Shown here: positions 41,337 through 52,518 of the stretch, piece after piece
Layout: every line of letters begins with the position of its first letter
Numbering within the stretch: position 1 is the stretch's first letter
Source of the DNA: Closterium sp. Naga37s-1
Taxonomy: Eukaryota > Streptophyta > Zygnematophyceae > Desmidiales > Closteriaceae
DNA: 64,000 nucleotides
Assembly: GCA_947471745.1 (NCBI GenBank)
Contig: CANJKZ010000398.1
Location: forward strand, 186,001-250,000
Reading direction: 5' to 3'
Position numbers and translations under genes: made by a program
Notes under the pieces: model-generated
Database searches by the model: none
What the model saw: only the letters and a program-made list of their open reading frames with translations
What the model was told of the DNA's origin: nothing

Positions 41337-41512
41337 GGCGTGGTAGGCTAGGCGCAACGAGAGCTAGGGAACGAGACGAACCAGCGTGATAGGCGCTAGG
41401 GGACGATACGGGCGCAACGGGCGCTAGGGTACGAGACGAACCGGCGTGACAGGCGTTAGGAGACGGTACGGGAGGAACGGGATCCCATTGGATCCTAACA
41501 TATCTGATACCA

Positions 41513-41620
41513 TGTCAGGAACAGAATGATGTCTTGAGTAAGGTTGGTTGGGGTACATAAACCTAACCCTAACTGTTGTACCCCATATGACACACATCAC
41601 TAAGGCTATAACATCTGACA
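41513..41620 (-). repeat. 5' LTR of family B (copy 1 of the duplication)
   Basis: 108 bp; on the minus strand TGTCAGATGTTATAGCC to CTGTTCCTGACA, followed by the PBS TGGTATCAGATATG (41512-41499). It shows the empty site of the MITE in the 3' LTR. Confidence 0.82.
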
Positions 41621-41649
41621 ACAAGTACTAACCCTAATTGGGTTGTACC

Positions 41650-41778
41650 TGTCAAATTACAATTGTATCTCTAGGCTACAGTAGGGTCCCTCCTTAGTGA
41701 GTACAACACTTTAAGGTTAGGTTTCCCCTACTTGTACTCACCTCTTGCCTAGTTCATTCATTCCTGCTTATTCTAACA
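41650..41778 (+). repeat. 5' LTR of a plus-strand family A element (copy 1)
   Basis: 129 bp, TGTCAAATTACAATTG to TTATTCTAACA, directly followed by the PBS TGGTATTAGAGC (41779). It lies 29 bp from the family B LTR, in the opposite orientation. Confidence 0.85.
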
Positions 41779-41848
41779 TGGTATTAGAGCAGAATCGTTC
41801 CTAGGGCCCACCGAACGTTCCGCCCTGCCCTAACCGTAAATTTTTCTT

Positions 41849-42705
41849 CCTACGCTGCCCCTGCAGCCGCGCTGCCCGTGCAGCCCGCGTGCTGCCCCTG
41901 CGACCGCGCTGCCCCTGCAGCCATGCTCGCCCCTGCGACCGTGCTGCCCCTGCAGCCGTACTCGCCCCTGCGACCGTGCTGCCCCTGCAGCCGTGCCTGC
42001 CCCTGCGACCGTGCTGCCCCTGCAGCCGTGCCTGCCCCTGCGACAGTGCTGCCCCTGCAGCCGTGCCTGCCCCTGTGGCCCGCGTGCTGCCCCTGCAGCC
42101 TGCGCGTTCGCCCCTGCAGCCCGTGGGCGCTGCCTGTGCAGCCCGCGCGCCGCCCTGCCGAGCCGCGCGTCGCCCCTGCAGCCCGTGGGAGCTGCCCCTG
42201 CAGCCTGCGCGCCGCCCTGCCGAGCCGCGCGTTGCCCCTGCAGCCCGTGGTCGCTGCCCCTGCAGCCCGTACGCCGCCCTGCAGAGCCGCGCGTCGCCCC
42301 TGCAGCCCTTACGCCGCCCTGCAGAGCCGCGCGTCGCCCCTGCAGCCCGTGGGCGCTGCCCCTGCAGCCCGCGCGCCGCCCTGCCGAGCCGCGCGTTGCC
42401 CCTGCAGCCCGTACGCCGCCTTGCAGAGCCGCGCGTCGCCCCTGCAGCCCGTACGCCGCCCTGCGGAGCCGCACGTCGCCCCTGCAGCCCGTGGGCGCTG
42501 CCCCTGCAGCCCGCACGCCGCCCTGCCGAGCCGAGCGTCGCCCCTGCAGCCTGGGCGCCGCCCTGCCGAGCCGCGCGCCGCCCCTACAACCCGCGCGCCG
42601 CCCTGCCGAGCTGCGCGTCACCCCTGCAGCCCGTGGGCGCTGCCCCTGCATCCCACGTGCCACCCTGCCGAGCCGCGCGTCGCCCCTGCAGCCCATGGAC
42701 CGCGC
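41849..42705. repeat. CTGCAGCCC-rich array in the leader of the A element
   Basis: Units of about 27-57 bp such as GCCGCCCTGCCGAGCCGCGCGTCGCCCCTGCAGCC variants. Frames on both strands are open because of the repeat period, giving Pro/Ala/Cys-rich or Arg/Gly-rich strings without domain features. Identical in copy 2 (44183-45039). A normal copia gag is not found at this place. Confidence 0.8.
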
Positions 42706-42723
42706 GCAACCCTAAACCCTAAA

Positions 42724-42726
42724 ATA

Positions 42727-42774
<48 letters not shown>
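42724..42774 (+). repeat. TAA microsatellite (copy 1)
   Basis: About 17 AAT/TAA units, followed by ACT and CTG triplets and preceded by two telomere-like CCCTAAA units. Copy 2 (45058-45093) has five fewer units. Confidence 0.9.
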
Positions 42775-42777
<3 letters not shown>

Positions 42778-43846
42778 ACTACTGCTGCTGCTTCTGGAGG
42801 TGCTCCTGGGAGTGCTCCGTAGCCGGCCACACACATGCCCGGCGTCCCCAGTCCGGCGTCCAGACGCCCAGGACGCCGTCCGAACTCCCAGGTCGGCGTC
42901 CAGACGCCCAGGACGCCGTGGAGACGTCCAGGGCGGGCCCACAGGACGCCGTGCAGACGCCCAGGTCGGCGTCTAACCTCCTGGGACGCCGTGCAGACGC
43001 CCAGGTCGGCTTCAAGCCTCCCCGGACGCCATCTAGGCGTCCAGGACGTCGACCAGGCGTCCAGGACGGCGTCCTCCTGCTCGGCGCCCTCCAGCCAGGC
43101 GCCCTCCAGCTCGGCGCCCTTGCAGTGGCCCCCATGCCTACTGCTGTTGGTCGGCTGCATCCCCCGCACGCTCGACCACGAGGTCGGCTCCGCCCAAGCG
43201 AGGACGGGGCCACACAACACTCCCGTTGATAGGCGCGACGTAACGCTGCGCGGCAGGCAGGACGCGACGCGTGCGGCTCGGCGCCGCGCGGCAGGCAGAA
43301 CGGGACGCGCGCGGCTCGGCGCCGCGGGGCAGGCAGAACGGGACGGGCGCGGCGTGGCGCTGAGGGACGGGCAGGCACGGCGCACGCGACGGGACAGACG
43401 GGACGGGCGCGACGAGCTAGACGGGACGGGACAGACGCGACGCGACGGGACGGGACGACGGGACGGGACGAGCGTGACGCGACGGGACGGGACGGGACGA
43501 CGGGACGGGACGACGGGACGGGACGGGACGGGACGGGACGGGATGCGACGCGACGGGACGGGCGCTACGGGCACTTCGGGCGCTATGGGCGTTACGGGCG
43601 CTTCGGGCGCTACGGGCGCTACGGGCGCTACGGGCGCTGCAGGCGCTACGGGCGCTAGCTACGGGCGTCGGGCGTGGTAGGCTAGGCGCAACGAGAGCTA
43701 GGGAACGAGACGAACCAGCGTGATAGGCGCTAGGGGACGATACGGGCGCAACGGGCGCTAGGGTACGAGACGAACCGGCGTGACAGGCGTTAGGAGACGG
43801 TACGGGAGGAACGGGATCCCATTGGATCCTAACATATCTGATACCA

Positions 43847-43954
43847 TGTCAGGAACAGAATGATGTCTTGAGTAAGGTTGGTTGGGGTACATAAACCTAA
43901 CCCTAACTGTTGTACCCCATATGACACACATCACTAAGGCTATAACATCTGACA
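43847..43954 (-). repeat. Duplicated 5' LTR of family B
   Basis: Copy of 41513-41620 inside the tandem duplication, with the same PBS alongside; it has no element of its own. Confidence 0.82.
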
Positions 43955-43983
43955 ACAAGTACTAACCCTAATTGGGTTGTACC

Positions 43984-44112
43984 TGTCAAATTACAATTGT
44001 ATCTCTAGGCTACAGTAGGGTCCCTCCTTAGTGAGTACAACACTTTAAGGTTAGGTTTCCCCTACTTGTACTCACCTCTTACCTAGTTCATTCATTCCTG
44101 CTTATTCTAACA
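43984..44112 (+). repeat. 5' LTR of the plus-strand family A element (copy 2)
   Basis: Copy of 41650-41778 with one A/G difference (CTCTTACC versus CTCTTGCC). The PBS TGGTATTAGAGC follows at 44113. This copy is the one joined to the decayed pol at 45202-48842. Confidence 0.85.
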
Positions 44113-45060
44113 TGGTATTAGAGCAGAATCGTTCCTAGGGCCCACCGAACGTTCCGCCCTGCCCTAACCGTAAATTTTTCTTCCTACGCTGCCCCTGCAG
44201 CCGCGCTGCCCGTGCAGCCCGCGTGCTGCCCCTGCGACCGCGCTGCCCCTGCAGCCATGCTCGCCCCTGCGACCGTGCTGCCCCTGCAGCCGTACTCGCC
44301 CCTGCGACCGTGCTGCCCCTGCAGCCGTGCCTGCCCCTGCGACCGTGCTGCCCCTGCAGCCGTGCCTGCCCCTGCGACAGTGCTGCCCCTGCAGCCGTGC
44401 CTGCCCCTGTGGCCCGCGTGCTGCCCCTGCAGCCTGCGCGTTCGCCCCTGCAGCCCGTGGGCGCTGCCTGTGCAGCCCGCGCGCCGCCCTGCCGAGCCGC
44501 GCGTCGCCCCTGCAGCCCGTGGGAGCTGCCCCTGCAGCCTGCGCGCCGCCCTGCCGAGCCGCGCGTTGCCCCTGCAGCCCGTGGTCGCTGCCCCTGCAGC
44601 CCGTACGCCGCCCTGCAGAGCCGCGCGTCGCCCCTGCAGCCCTTACGCCGCCCTGCAGAGCCGCGCGTCGCCCCTGCAGCCCGTGGGCGCTGCCCCTGCA
44701 GCCCGCGCGCCGCCCTGCCGAGCCGCGCGTTGCCCCTGCAGCCCGTACGCCGCCTTGCAGAGCCGCGCGTCGCCCCTGCAGCCCGTACGCCGCCCTGCGG
44801 AGCCGCACGTCGCCCCTGCAGCCCGTGGGCGCTGCCCCTGCAGCCCGCACGCCGCCCTGCCGAGCCGAGCGTCGCCCCTGCAGCCTGGGCGCCGCCCTGC
44901 CGAGCCGCGCGCCGCCCCTACAACCCGCGCGCCGCCCTGCCGAGCTGCGCGTCACCCCTGCAGCCCGTGGGCGCTGCCCCTGCATCCCACGTGCCACCCT
45001 GCCGAGCCGCGCGTCGCCCCTGCAGCCCATGGACCGCGCGCAACCCTAAACCCTAAAATA

Positions 45061-45096
<36 letters not shown>

Positions 45097-45201
45097 ACTA
45101 CTGCTGCTGCTTCTGGAGGTGCTCCTGGGAGTGCTGGAGGTGCTGCTGGTGCTGGAGGAGCCTGGAGGTGTTGGACCTACTCCTGACCGTCGCTGTCTGT
45201 C

Positions 45202-48200
45202 ATGGCCACTATCGCGGCAGTTGCTGCGACCAGGGGTGGACAGCAGCGGGCACTGCCTCTTCCGGACGACCCCACCCCTCAGCAGCTTCGTGAGTGGGTT
45301 GTTCAGCGAGCTGGTCCTGGTGGTGGAGGTTTTGGTTATACATGGCCTAAACGACGTCGCGACTGTGCTTCTCAGCGATGCGTCCCTGGCTGTGTAGAGG
45401 TTCCTGCTCTCGGTTCTAGTGAGTCTGCTGCTGCTCCAGGTGCTGGTGAGTCTGCTGCAGCTCTAGGTGCCCGTGAGTCTGCCGACGCTCTAGGTGCTAG
45501 TGCGTCTACTGCCACAGGTCCTGCCTCAGCTGAGGTCTTGCACACTTTCACGCTTGACTCAGGTGCGTCACGTTGCTCCTTTCGTGATTGCACCACAGTC
45601 ACACCACTCGCAGCACCTGTCCGACCTCTCACTGGCTGACCCCTCTGGGGGCCCTGTAGTTGCGAGAGCCTCCACGGTCCTCCCTTGTCCAGCAGTCCCC
45701 TCCGGCTCTCTGTTAGGTCTCCACCTCCCCACGTTCTCGACGAACTTGGTGAGCAACGCTGCCATTCAGGATGTCTGGGTTGATACCTTTATTCCTGGAG
45801 GGCAGCGTGTGGCGATCTGTACGTGCTCCCGGACTGGCCATCACCTGGCTACGTTCACTTGACAGCCTGGGTCTAGTCTGTACACACTGACCACTGCGTC
45901 TGCACAGGTGGCTGAGTCAGGTCAGGTGGCTGCGTCGAGTCGGGCGTCTGCGTTGGGGCAGTTAGCTGCGTCTTGCTCGTGCAGAGTACTCACGCACGAG
46001 ACTCAGCGCTGACACCACCGTCTTGGTCACCCCTCCCTACCGCGTCTACGCAGTATGCACTCCCGTCTCCTTGTCTCTGGCCTCCCCAGGACCCTGCCCC
46101 CCCTGCTGCGCTCGCTTGCCCCGCCGTGCCTTCCTTGCGTCGAGGGGCGGCAGCGCGCCGCTCCTCACTCCTCCGAGTTTCCTCCGACCACTGCTCCTCT
46201 GCAGACTCTCCACCTGGACGTGTGGGGCCCGGCCCCCGTCGGTGGGACGGACCTGGAGCGCTACTTCCTGCTGGTTGTTGACGACTACACACGCTACACC
46301 ACAGTCTTCCCCTTGCGTCGCAAGGCGGACGTCAGCGGTGTTTTGATCCCCTGGATCCGTGCTACTCGTCTCCAGCTGCACGAGCGCTTTCAGCAGGAGT
46401 TCCCAGTCCTGCGTCTGCACTCTGACAGGGGTGGTGAGTTCTCCTCTGGCGTCCTTGAGACGTTCTGCCAGGATGAGGGCATCGCCCAGTCGTTCACGCT
46501 TCCGGCCTCTCCACAGCAAAATGGGATCGTTGAGCGTCGCATTGGCCTGATCATGGAGGTTGCTCGTACCTCCATGATCCATGCGGCTGCTCCCCATTTC
46601 CTGTGGCCGTTTGCGGTCCGATACGCCGCGCATCAGCTCAACCTCTGGCCCCATGTCTCTGCTCCAGAGACCTCGCCCACACTCCATTGGACGGGACAGC
46701 CTGGTGATGCGTCGTCGTTTCGGGTCTGGGGCGCGCTCTCCCTTGTTCGCGATACCAAAGCGAGCAAGCTCTCTCCTCGCACTCTCCGCTGTGTCTTCCT
46801 GGGCTTCCCCACCGACGCTCCACCCTAGCAGTTCTACCACCCTGCCTCGCGTCGTGTTCTTTCCTCTCAGGACGTCACCTTCGACGAGTCGGTCTGTTAC
46901 TACCAACTTCACCCACACGCGTCCCACCCGGTCCCCCTCGCGCCTCTCTTCCTGGTACCAGTCCCCCCCCCGGTAGACCCCCTTCCCCCACAGGGTCCTG
47001 CTCCCTCAGGTGTGTCTCAGGTAGACCCACCCCCCTTGGATGAGCCAGTGGAGATCTCTTCTGACTCCTCTGACCCAGCTGAGGGGGGTGACACCGCCGC
47101 CGACGACACGGCGACCACTCGCCGCACTCCTCGCTTGGAGACCCCACCGGGTTTCCCGCCTCGGCCGTCTTCGCCACCTCCGCAGCCTGCTGCTGTGGAC
47201 TCTGGAGCTGAGGCTGCTGGAGCTGGGCCTGGGAGTGGTACGTCTGGGGGTGACTCCTGCAGCCCCCCCCCGGTTAGCCGCCTCGGTTTGGCTTCGTTTG
47301 GCTACCCCCCCCGGTTTCCCGCCTCTGCAGCCTTCTGTAATGGACACTGGAGCTGAGACTGAGGGTGCTGAGCCTGCGGGTGCTGGGACTGACTCGTCAC
47401 CTATCCCCCCGCCGCTCCTCTTCCTGGTTCTATGTTAACCCCCGGTAGACCCCCATCCCCCTTTGCGTCCTGCTCCCTCAGGTGCGTCTGAGGTCACACC
47501 AACCCCCTTGGTTGATCCTATTATGGCAACTTCCACTGTCACCTTACTCGTGCTGCTAGTCCTACTAACACGCGTGCTCTAGCCACACTTGTCACTAACC
47601 CTACTTTTGAGTCTGCTATTGCGTCTGCCTTAGACACTGAGCTCGTTGACTTTGCTGTTGCGTTTCGTCTCGACTACGTCGCGAGTCTTGATACTGAGTC
47701 TGAGTTTGATTGTCCTCCATCCGTCGGGGGTGAGTGTGCTCTTGGCACGGATGTCCTTGAGGACATGCAGTTTGAGCTCGAGTGTCTTGCGGCTGCTGTA
47801 CCTCATTTCGCTGCCATGCTACTTGCCCCTGAGGGAGACCCGGATGCACTAGACATCCTGACCCGCGCTCTTACGCAGAGGCAATCACGGGTCGAAACTC
47901 CTCTCAGTGGCAGACATCCATGAACGCAGATATGGCATCCTGGAAGTCCACAGGCACCTACGTCGACGCATTTCCCGCTCCTAGGGCGAACATAGTCGAT
48001 GACATGTGGATTTTCAGGGTGAAGCGGCCCCGGGTTCTCCGCGTGTCTTCAAGGCGCGTTACGTTGCACGAGGCTTCAGTCTGTGACTGGTGGTCGAATT
48101 CTTCTAGACCTTCTCCCCCACCCCGATGATGACTACTCTTCGGGTGTTACTAAACGTTGCAGCACAACGTGACTACGAGCTCCACTCGCTTGACTTCTCC

Positions 48201-48842
48201 ACGGCCTTCCTGCAGGGAAGCCTTCACAAGGAGATTTGGCTGCACCGTCCACCTAGTTTCACTGAGTTGTTTCCTGGGTGGTACCCATTGGAGCTTTCGG
48301 TGACCAGTCTACAGACTCCGCCAAGCGCCTCGCTGACACACTGAGGATGGCGCTTGCGGCTCTTCAGTTTGCTCCTTCGATTGCTGACCCGTCACTGTTT
48401 GTGCGCATCGACACTTCTCTGCCACCATTCTACATCATCGTGTATGTCGACGACTTGGTCTTTGGTACTGCGGACAACGAGGCTTTAGCCCTTGTGAAGG
48501 CGGAGCTGCAGAAGAGACACACTTGCATTGACTTGGGTGAGCTACACAACTATCTTGGCTTGCAGATCACTCGGGACAGAGCAAGGCGTACCATCTCACT
48601 GACTCGGTCACACATGGTGCAGCAGCTCATTCAGCGCTTCGGCTTTTGGTTCTTCTTGCCACAGCCCACTCCTCTGCCTACGAGCCTCTCACTCTCGGCT
48701 CCACCTTCAGACGAGTCCATAGAGCTGAGTGGTCCGTATCCAGAGCTTGTGGGCTAGCTCATGTACCTGATGGCGTGCACACGACCTGACCTCGCATACC
48801 GTTTCAGCATCCTTGCTCGCTTTGTTGCACCCGGGAGACACA
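45202..48842 (+). pseudogene. Decayed family A copia pol (plus strand)
   Basis: Pieces in three frames: TPQQLREWV and protease TLDSGASRCSF (45202-45639), LHLPTFSTNLVSN...CSRTGHHLATFT ending in a stop (45720-45862), integrase (46055-46828: LDVWGPAPVGG, HSDRGGEFSSG, SPQQNGIVERRIG, LRCVFLGFPTD then TAG), a poor linker, then RT pieces (MASWKSTGTYVD, SLDFSTAFLQGS, YVDDLVFGTAD at about 48440, LNYLGLQITRDRARR-like) and GPYPELVG followed by TAG. The sequence breaks off at 48842 in the connection domain, so RNase H and the 3' LTR are absent. Many frameshifts; not functional. Confidence 0.88.
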
Positions 48843-48847
48843 GGAAT

Positions 48848-49470
48848 ACCGCAGTTGGTCAACATCGGCCACACAAGTCAACGCCGACTTGGTGGTTGCC
48901 CGGTCGACCAAGTAACCTGGCGACGAGGCTCCGTGGAGGTGCGCGACAGTCGCCCGGGCGGTTTTGGCAAAGCCGACCTCAGGGATGGTATCCCGAGGTC
49001 GACGTGGCGGATCAGGTGCAGTCGTGAACACGTGGTCGGCTTGGTGTCTGCGCTGTGTTCGTGACGGGGCAGAGCACGCAAATTAACTGCAAGCACTTGC
49101 AAAGCGGGTGGGCTGCTGTCCTGCGGGTGCAACGCTGTGCAGCCACCTTGCTGCAGCGTTGGCATGCCGTCGACTTGTAACGTTGGCAGGTCACCACTTT
49201 GCACTGCTGGAGCGCGGTCGACCTTGTCGTGCTGGACCGCGGTCGACCACACTGTGCTGGCAGTCGACCTGCATGCTTGCTAGCATCCGATGTACTCAAT
49301 GTTGCATTGCCTTGTTCACTTTTGCTAGTGAAAATCTTGCCAATTTCCCCCGTGAATGTGTGCGTAGAGAGAACACAAGCAAACACGCAAGGAACGCTAT
49401 GATCACTCCTACGTCTGTGTCTTCCCCGTAGTCTAGCTCCCGTTATAGTATTTATCTCCGCACATGCATG
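48848..49470 (+). repeat. Dispersed repeat D, copy 2
   Basis: Inverted relative to copy 1 (39880-40481). It shares GGTCGACC-type palindromes, the GCTGCAGCGTTGGCATGCCGTCGAC region, CTTTTGCTAGTGAAAATC and the end AGTCTAGCTCCCGTTATAG. It begins exactly where the A element breaks off, so it probably inserted there or marks the breakpoint. Confidence 0.65.
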
Positions 49471-49967
49471 ACATGTAGGTGTGGGTGAAGGATGGAAGGT
49501 GTATGGAGTTTAAGAGAAGTGGTTGGATAAACTCTGAACATGCACCCATGCACCCATGCACCCATGCCAGCAGTTACGATATAAAACTAGGCATTCCTGT
49601 ACGCTACAGGAGCCGACTCTATCGAGTACGAAGTCGAGGAGTCAGAAGAGTCGAAGCGACACCAGCAACCGTCAGAACAAGACCGATGCGAGCATAAACA
49701 TTCTAAGTGCGGGAACATGTTTGAAACAGGTTCCCGCGCCGCACAGTTTGAACTTCGCTAGAATATGGGAATGTACCCCATAGAGTACATGGTTAGTCTA
49801 GGTCTTTTCGTATTCCCCTGTATTCCTGTATAAACTCCATGTATGCATGCTCTTATTATCTCAGTCATTTTACATTGACTCTGATCTGAGGTACACAATT
49901 CCGCTCAATATTACCTGCGTACAACCCTGAGCCGATCCCTGGCTAAGTCCTGCTTAGGATTGTAACA
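49471..49967 (+). repeat. Probable 5' LTR of another LTR element, start uncertain
   Basis: Ends GGATTGTAACA and is followed by a PBS-like TGGTTTGAGAGC (49968). It contains a TATA-like TGTATAAACTCC (49825-49836). The left boundary could not be fixed; no second copy is in the window. A CACCCATG triple lies at about 49544-49568. Confidence 0.5.
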
Positions 49968-49980
49968 TGGTTTGAGAGCA
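49968..49980 (+). promoter_or_regulatory. Primer-binding site of the unnamed LTR element
   Basis: TGGTTTGAGAGCA resembles TGGTATCAGAGC with two changes, directly after ...TAACA. The coding part of this element is not present; after about 170 bp family A linker sequence begins. Confidence 0.5.
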
Positions 49981-50127
49981 ACTCACGGATTCTTCGCAGC
50001 TCTACACCCGTAAGATTCGCCGAACCAAGATCTGGCGAGCGGCACATGCTCCAAGTCCAAGATGGCCGGAGGATCCGGGAGCAAATAAATATAACGGCTG
50101 AAGGTCAACCCAACCCGACTGCAACAA

Positions 50128-52090
50128 ATGAGGCGACAGGTTGCTGGGACTGAGGGTACTGAGCCTGCGGGTGCTGGGACTGAGAGTACTGAGCCTGCGG
50201 GTGCTGGGACTGAGGGCACTGAGCCTGCGGGTGCTGGGACTGAGGGTACTGAGCCTGAGGGTACTGAGCCTGGGGGTACTGAGACTTTGGGTGCTGACTC
50301 TGGGGGTGCTGAGACTTCGGGTGCTGACTCTGGGGGTGCTGCGAGTCCTTCTGGAGGTCTTGGAGCTGGAGGTACTGGAGCTGCTGCTGGTGCTGGAGCT
50401 ACTAGTCCAGGAGGTGCTGCTGGTGCTGGAGGTGCTGGAGGTATTACTGGAGGTACTAGAGGGCTGGTGCTAGTGGTGCTGCTGGTGCTGGGGGTACTGG
50501 AGCTGCTGCTGGTGCTGGAGGTGCTGCCGGTGCTGGAGGTCCTGGAGCTGGAGGTACTGGAGCTGCTGGTGCTGGAGGTACTCCTGTTACTGGAGGTGCT
50601 GGGGGTGCGGGAGCTGCTCACCCTGGACGTGCTGGTGCTGGAGGTACTGGAGGTGCTGGAGCTACTGGCCCCGGAGGTGCTCGTACTGGAGGTGCTGGAG
50701 CTGCCGGAGCAGGTGGTGCTGCTGGTGCTGGAGGTGCTGGAGTTGCTGCTGGAGCTGCAGGCAGAGGAGGTACTGGAGGTACTACTAGTGCTGGAGGCGC
50801 TGGAGCTGGAGCTGGAGGCACTGGAGGTGCTGGAGGTACTACTGGTGCTCGAGGTGCTGGCGCTGTCGGAGGTCGTGGTGCTGGAGGTGCTGGTGCTACT
50901 AGTGCAGGAGGTGTTGCTGGGGGTACTGGAGGAGCTGCTCGTGCTGGAGGTACGGGAGCTACTGGTGCTCTTCGCCACCTTCTCAGTCTTCCGCCAGGTG
51001 CTACTGACTTCCCTGTGGCAGGTACTACTCCTCCGTTACTGTTTCCACCGGCGGACCAGTCACAGCTGCCGCTACTACTGCACTCCCCACTACCTGCTCC
51101 TGCTCCTTACACTGCGGTGACACAGTCCCTGACTGAGCGTCGAGAGCCTGAGACTCGTGCTTCCACCCCTGAGCGTCGAGAGCCTGAGTCTAGCTTTGAC
51201 CTTGAGCCTGAGCCTAGAGCTCCTGTCCGTGCTCGTGTTTCTCGTACTCGTCGTCCGCGTGCTCCGGCTGTCCCCGGCACTCACGATATGACACTCCGTC
51301 CTTCCTCTGTTCCTCAGCGTGTTGTCCTACCGTTACCTCCTGCGTCCTCTCTGCCTTACGTTGCTGACCCTCCGTCTGACCTTGCTCGTGCGTCCAGTCC
51401 GACTGTTACTCGCCTTCTTACTACGGTTGTGACGGACCCTACGTTCTCGTCTCCTGCTGCGTCTACCATAGTAGCTGAGCTCGTTGACTTTGCTGCTGTG
51501 TACCGCCTCGACTACCTTGCGAGTCTTGTCTCTGACCCTGTCCCTGCCTGTCCTCCGTCCGTCGGGGGTGAGACTGCTCTTGGCTGTACTGCCCTTGGCT
51601 GTGACGTTCTTGAGGACAGGCAGGACGAGCTGGAGTGCCTTGCGGCCGCTTCACCCCATCACGCGACCATGCTGCTTGCCCCCGAGGGAGACCCGGATGC
51701 ACTTGACATCCCCACCCCGCGCTCCTACAGGGAGGCGATTTCGGGTGAGTACCCCTCTCAGTGGCAGATAGCCATGGACGTAGAGATGGCTTCCTGGAAG
51801 TCCACAGGCACCTACGTCGACGAGGTTCCCCCACCTGGGGCGAACATCGTCAGTGGCATGTGGATGTTCAGGGTGAAGCGGCCGCTGGGTTCTCCGCCTG
51901 CCTTCAAGGCACGTTACGTTGCTCGAGGCTTCAGTCAGCGTGAGGGGGTCGACTTCTTTCACACCTTCTCCCCCACCCCGATGATGACCACTCTTCGGGT
52001 GTTGCTACACGTTGCAGCTCAGCGTGACTACGAGTGATCATCAGCGTTTCTGTACTGTTTTAGGCCTTGTGCCTACTCTGTCTCACTTGC
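50128..52090 (+). pseudogene. Family A deletion derivative: linker and start of RT fused to the C-terminal tail
   Basis: The integrase-RT linker (30-bp GAGTEGTEPA repeats at 50141-50270, then a GGAGGTGCTGCTGG-rich tract) is followed by an open frame at 51015-52037 with ERREPESR, PPSVGGETALG, ASWKSTGTYVDEVPPPGANIVSGMWMFRVKRP, FSQREGVDFFHTFSPTP and HVAAQRDYE. Immediately after QRDYE the sequence jumps to TGATCATCAGCGTTTCTG, the last codons of pol (DHQRFC...LGLVPT). About 1.2 kb coding for the RT palm, connection and RNase H is missing. A PPT (52323-52330) and LTR start follow. Confidence 0.85.
50141..50340 (+). repeat. 30-bp minisatellite in the copia linker
   Basis: Units near GCGGGTGCTGGGACTGAGGGTACTGAGCCT, coding for AGAGTEGTEP. 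The minus-strand element at 55490-55700 has the related unit coding for GGAEPERAEP. Confidence 0.85.
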
Positions 52091-52330
52091 TCACCTCTTG
52101 ACTTTGCTTGTACTGTGATCTATATACATATACCTGCATGCTTACACTTGCTAGGTTGTGATCACTGTACTGCTTGTTCTCCATTATATAACTGTGCATG
52201 TGAACTGGCCTTGTGGCCATTTGCTTGTGCTCAGAGTGTGTGGTGACTTTGTGATCCACCCTGAGCTTGCTTTGCTTTTCTTGACTGGTCTTGTGACCCC
52301 TTGTTCTCCCTCACTTTGCCTATGGGGGTG

Positions 52331-52388
52331 TGTCAAACTGTTATGTTGTGTGTTGTGTAGGCTATAGTGGGGTAACCCATATGGGGTA
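52331..52388 (+). repeat. 3' LTR of the deletion derivative, interrupted
   Basis: TGTCAAACTGTTATG...GGGGTACT follows the PPT TATGGGGGTG. It is cut after 58 bp by the minus-strand family A element starting at 52389. Confidence 0.75.
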
Positions 52389-52518
52389 CTATTAGAATAA
52401 GCAGGAATGAATGAACTAGGCAAGAGGTGAGTACAAGTAGGGGAAAGATAACCCTAAAGTGTTGTACTCACTAAGGAGTGACCCTACTGTAGCTTAGAGA
52501 TACAATTGTAATTTGACA
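52389..52518 (-). repeat. 3' LTR of minus-strand family A element (A3)
   Basis: About 130 bp; on the minus strand TGTCAAATTACAATTG to GCTTATTCTAAT. It is very similar to 41650-41778. The PPT lies at 52519-52527 (minus GGGGGTG). Confidence 0.82.

Larger units (their letters stand above)
34309..41620 (-). mobile_element. Family B Ty1/copia element, minus strand, defective
   Basis: Bounded by ACAAG (34304-34308 and 41621-41625). LTRs are very short: 108 bp at 41513-41620 and 34309-34626 (318 bp including a 210-bp MITE insertion and its duplication). The PBS is TGGTATCAGATATG and the PPT GGGGGTG. Gag, integrase, RT and RNase H parts are recognisable, but protease and the RT active-site segment are missing. 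The 5' leader is enlarged by a repeat (39880-40481) and by GC-rich satellite sequence. Confidence 0.8.
40482..42815. repeat. 2334-bp tandem duplication, copy 1
   Basis: Begins TCCGTAGCCGGCC and contains GC-rich satellite, the family B 5' LTR (41513-41620), the family A 5' LTR (41650-41778), a CTGCAGCCC-rich array and a TAA microsatellite, ending GGGAGTGC. Copy 2 follows directly. The only differences seen are G/A at 41751/44085 and five fewer TAA units in copy 2. Confidence 0.93.
42816..45135. repeat. Tandem duplication, copy 2
   Basis: Matches copy 1 with a constant offset of 2334 up to the microsatellite, then with 15 bp less. It leads into the pol region of the plus-strand A element. Confidence 0.93.

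Noticed and set aside
42706..42722. CCCTAAACCCTAAAA, resembling plant telomere repeats
   Set aside because: Only two units, inside a retrotransposon leader and duplicated with it; not a telomere or a clear interstitial array.
41830..45140. Long overlapping ORFs on both strands (Pro/Ala/Cys-rich or Arg/Gly-rich, up to 324 residues) in the CTGCAGCCC and GGGAC arrays
   Set aside because: They arise because the repeat period is a multiple of three and stop-poor; no domain, no start context, and several frames are open at once.
40040..49300. GGTCGACC palindromes as site-specific recombination sites
   Set aside because: They occur many times within repeat D without the spacing or paired arms of known recombinase sites.
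50141..50340. Regularly spaced repeats that could suggest a CRISPR-like array
   Set aside because: No unique spacers; these are contiguous minisatellite units in a copia linker of a eukaryotic genome.
50128..50978. Overlapping ORFs, one rich in Ser/Thr on the minus strand
   Set aside because: Shadow frames of the GGTGCTGGAGGT linker repeat.
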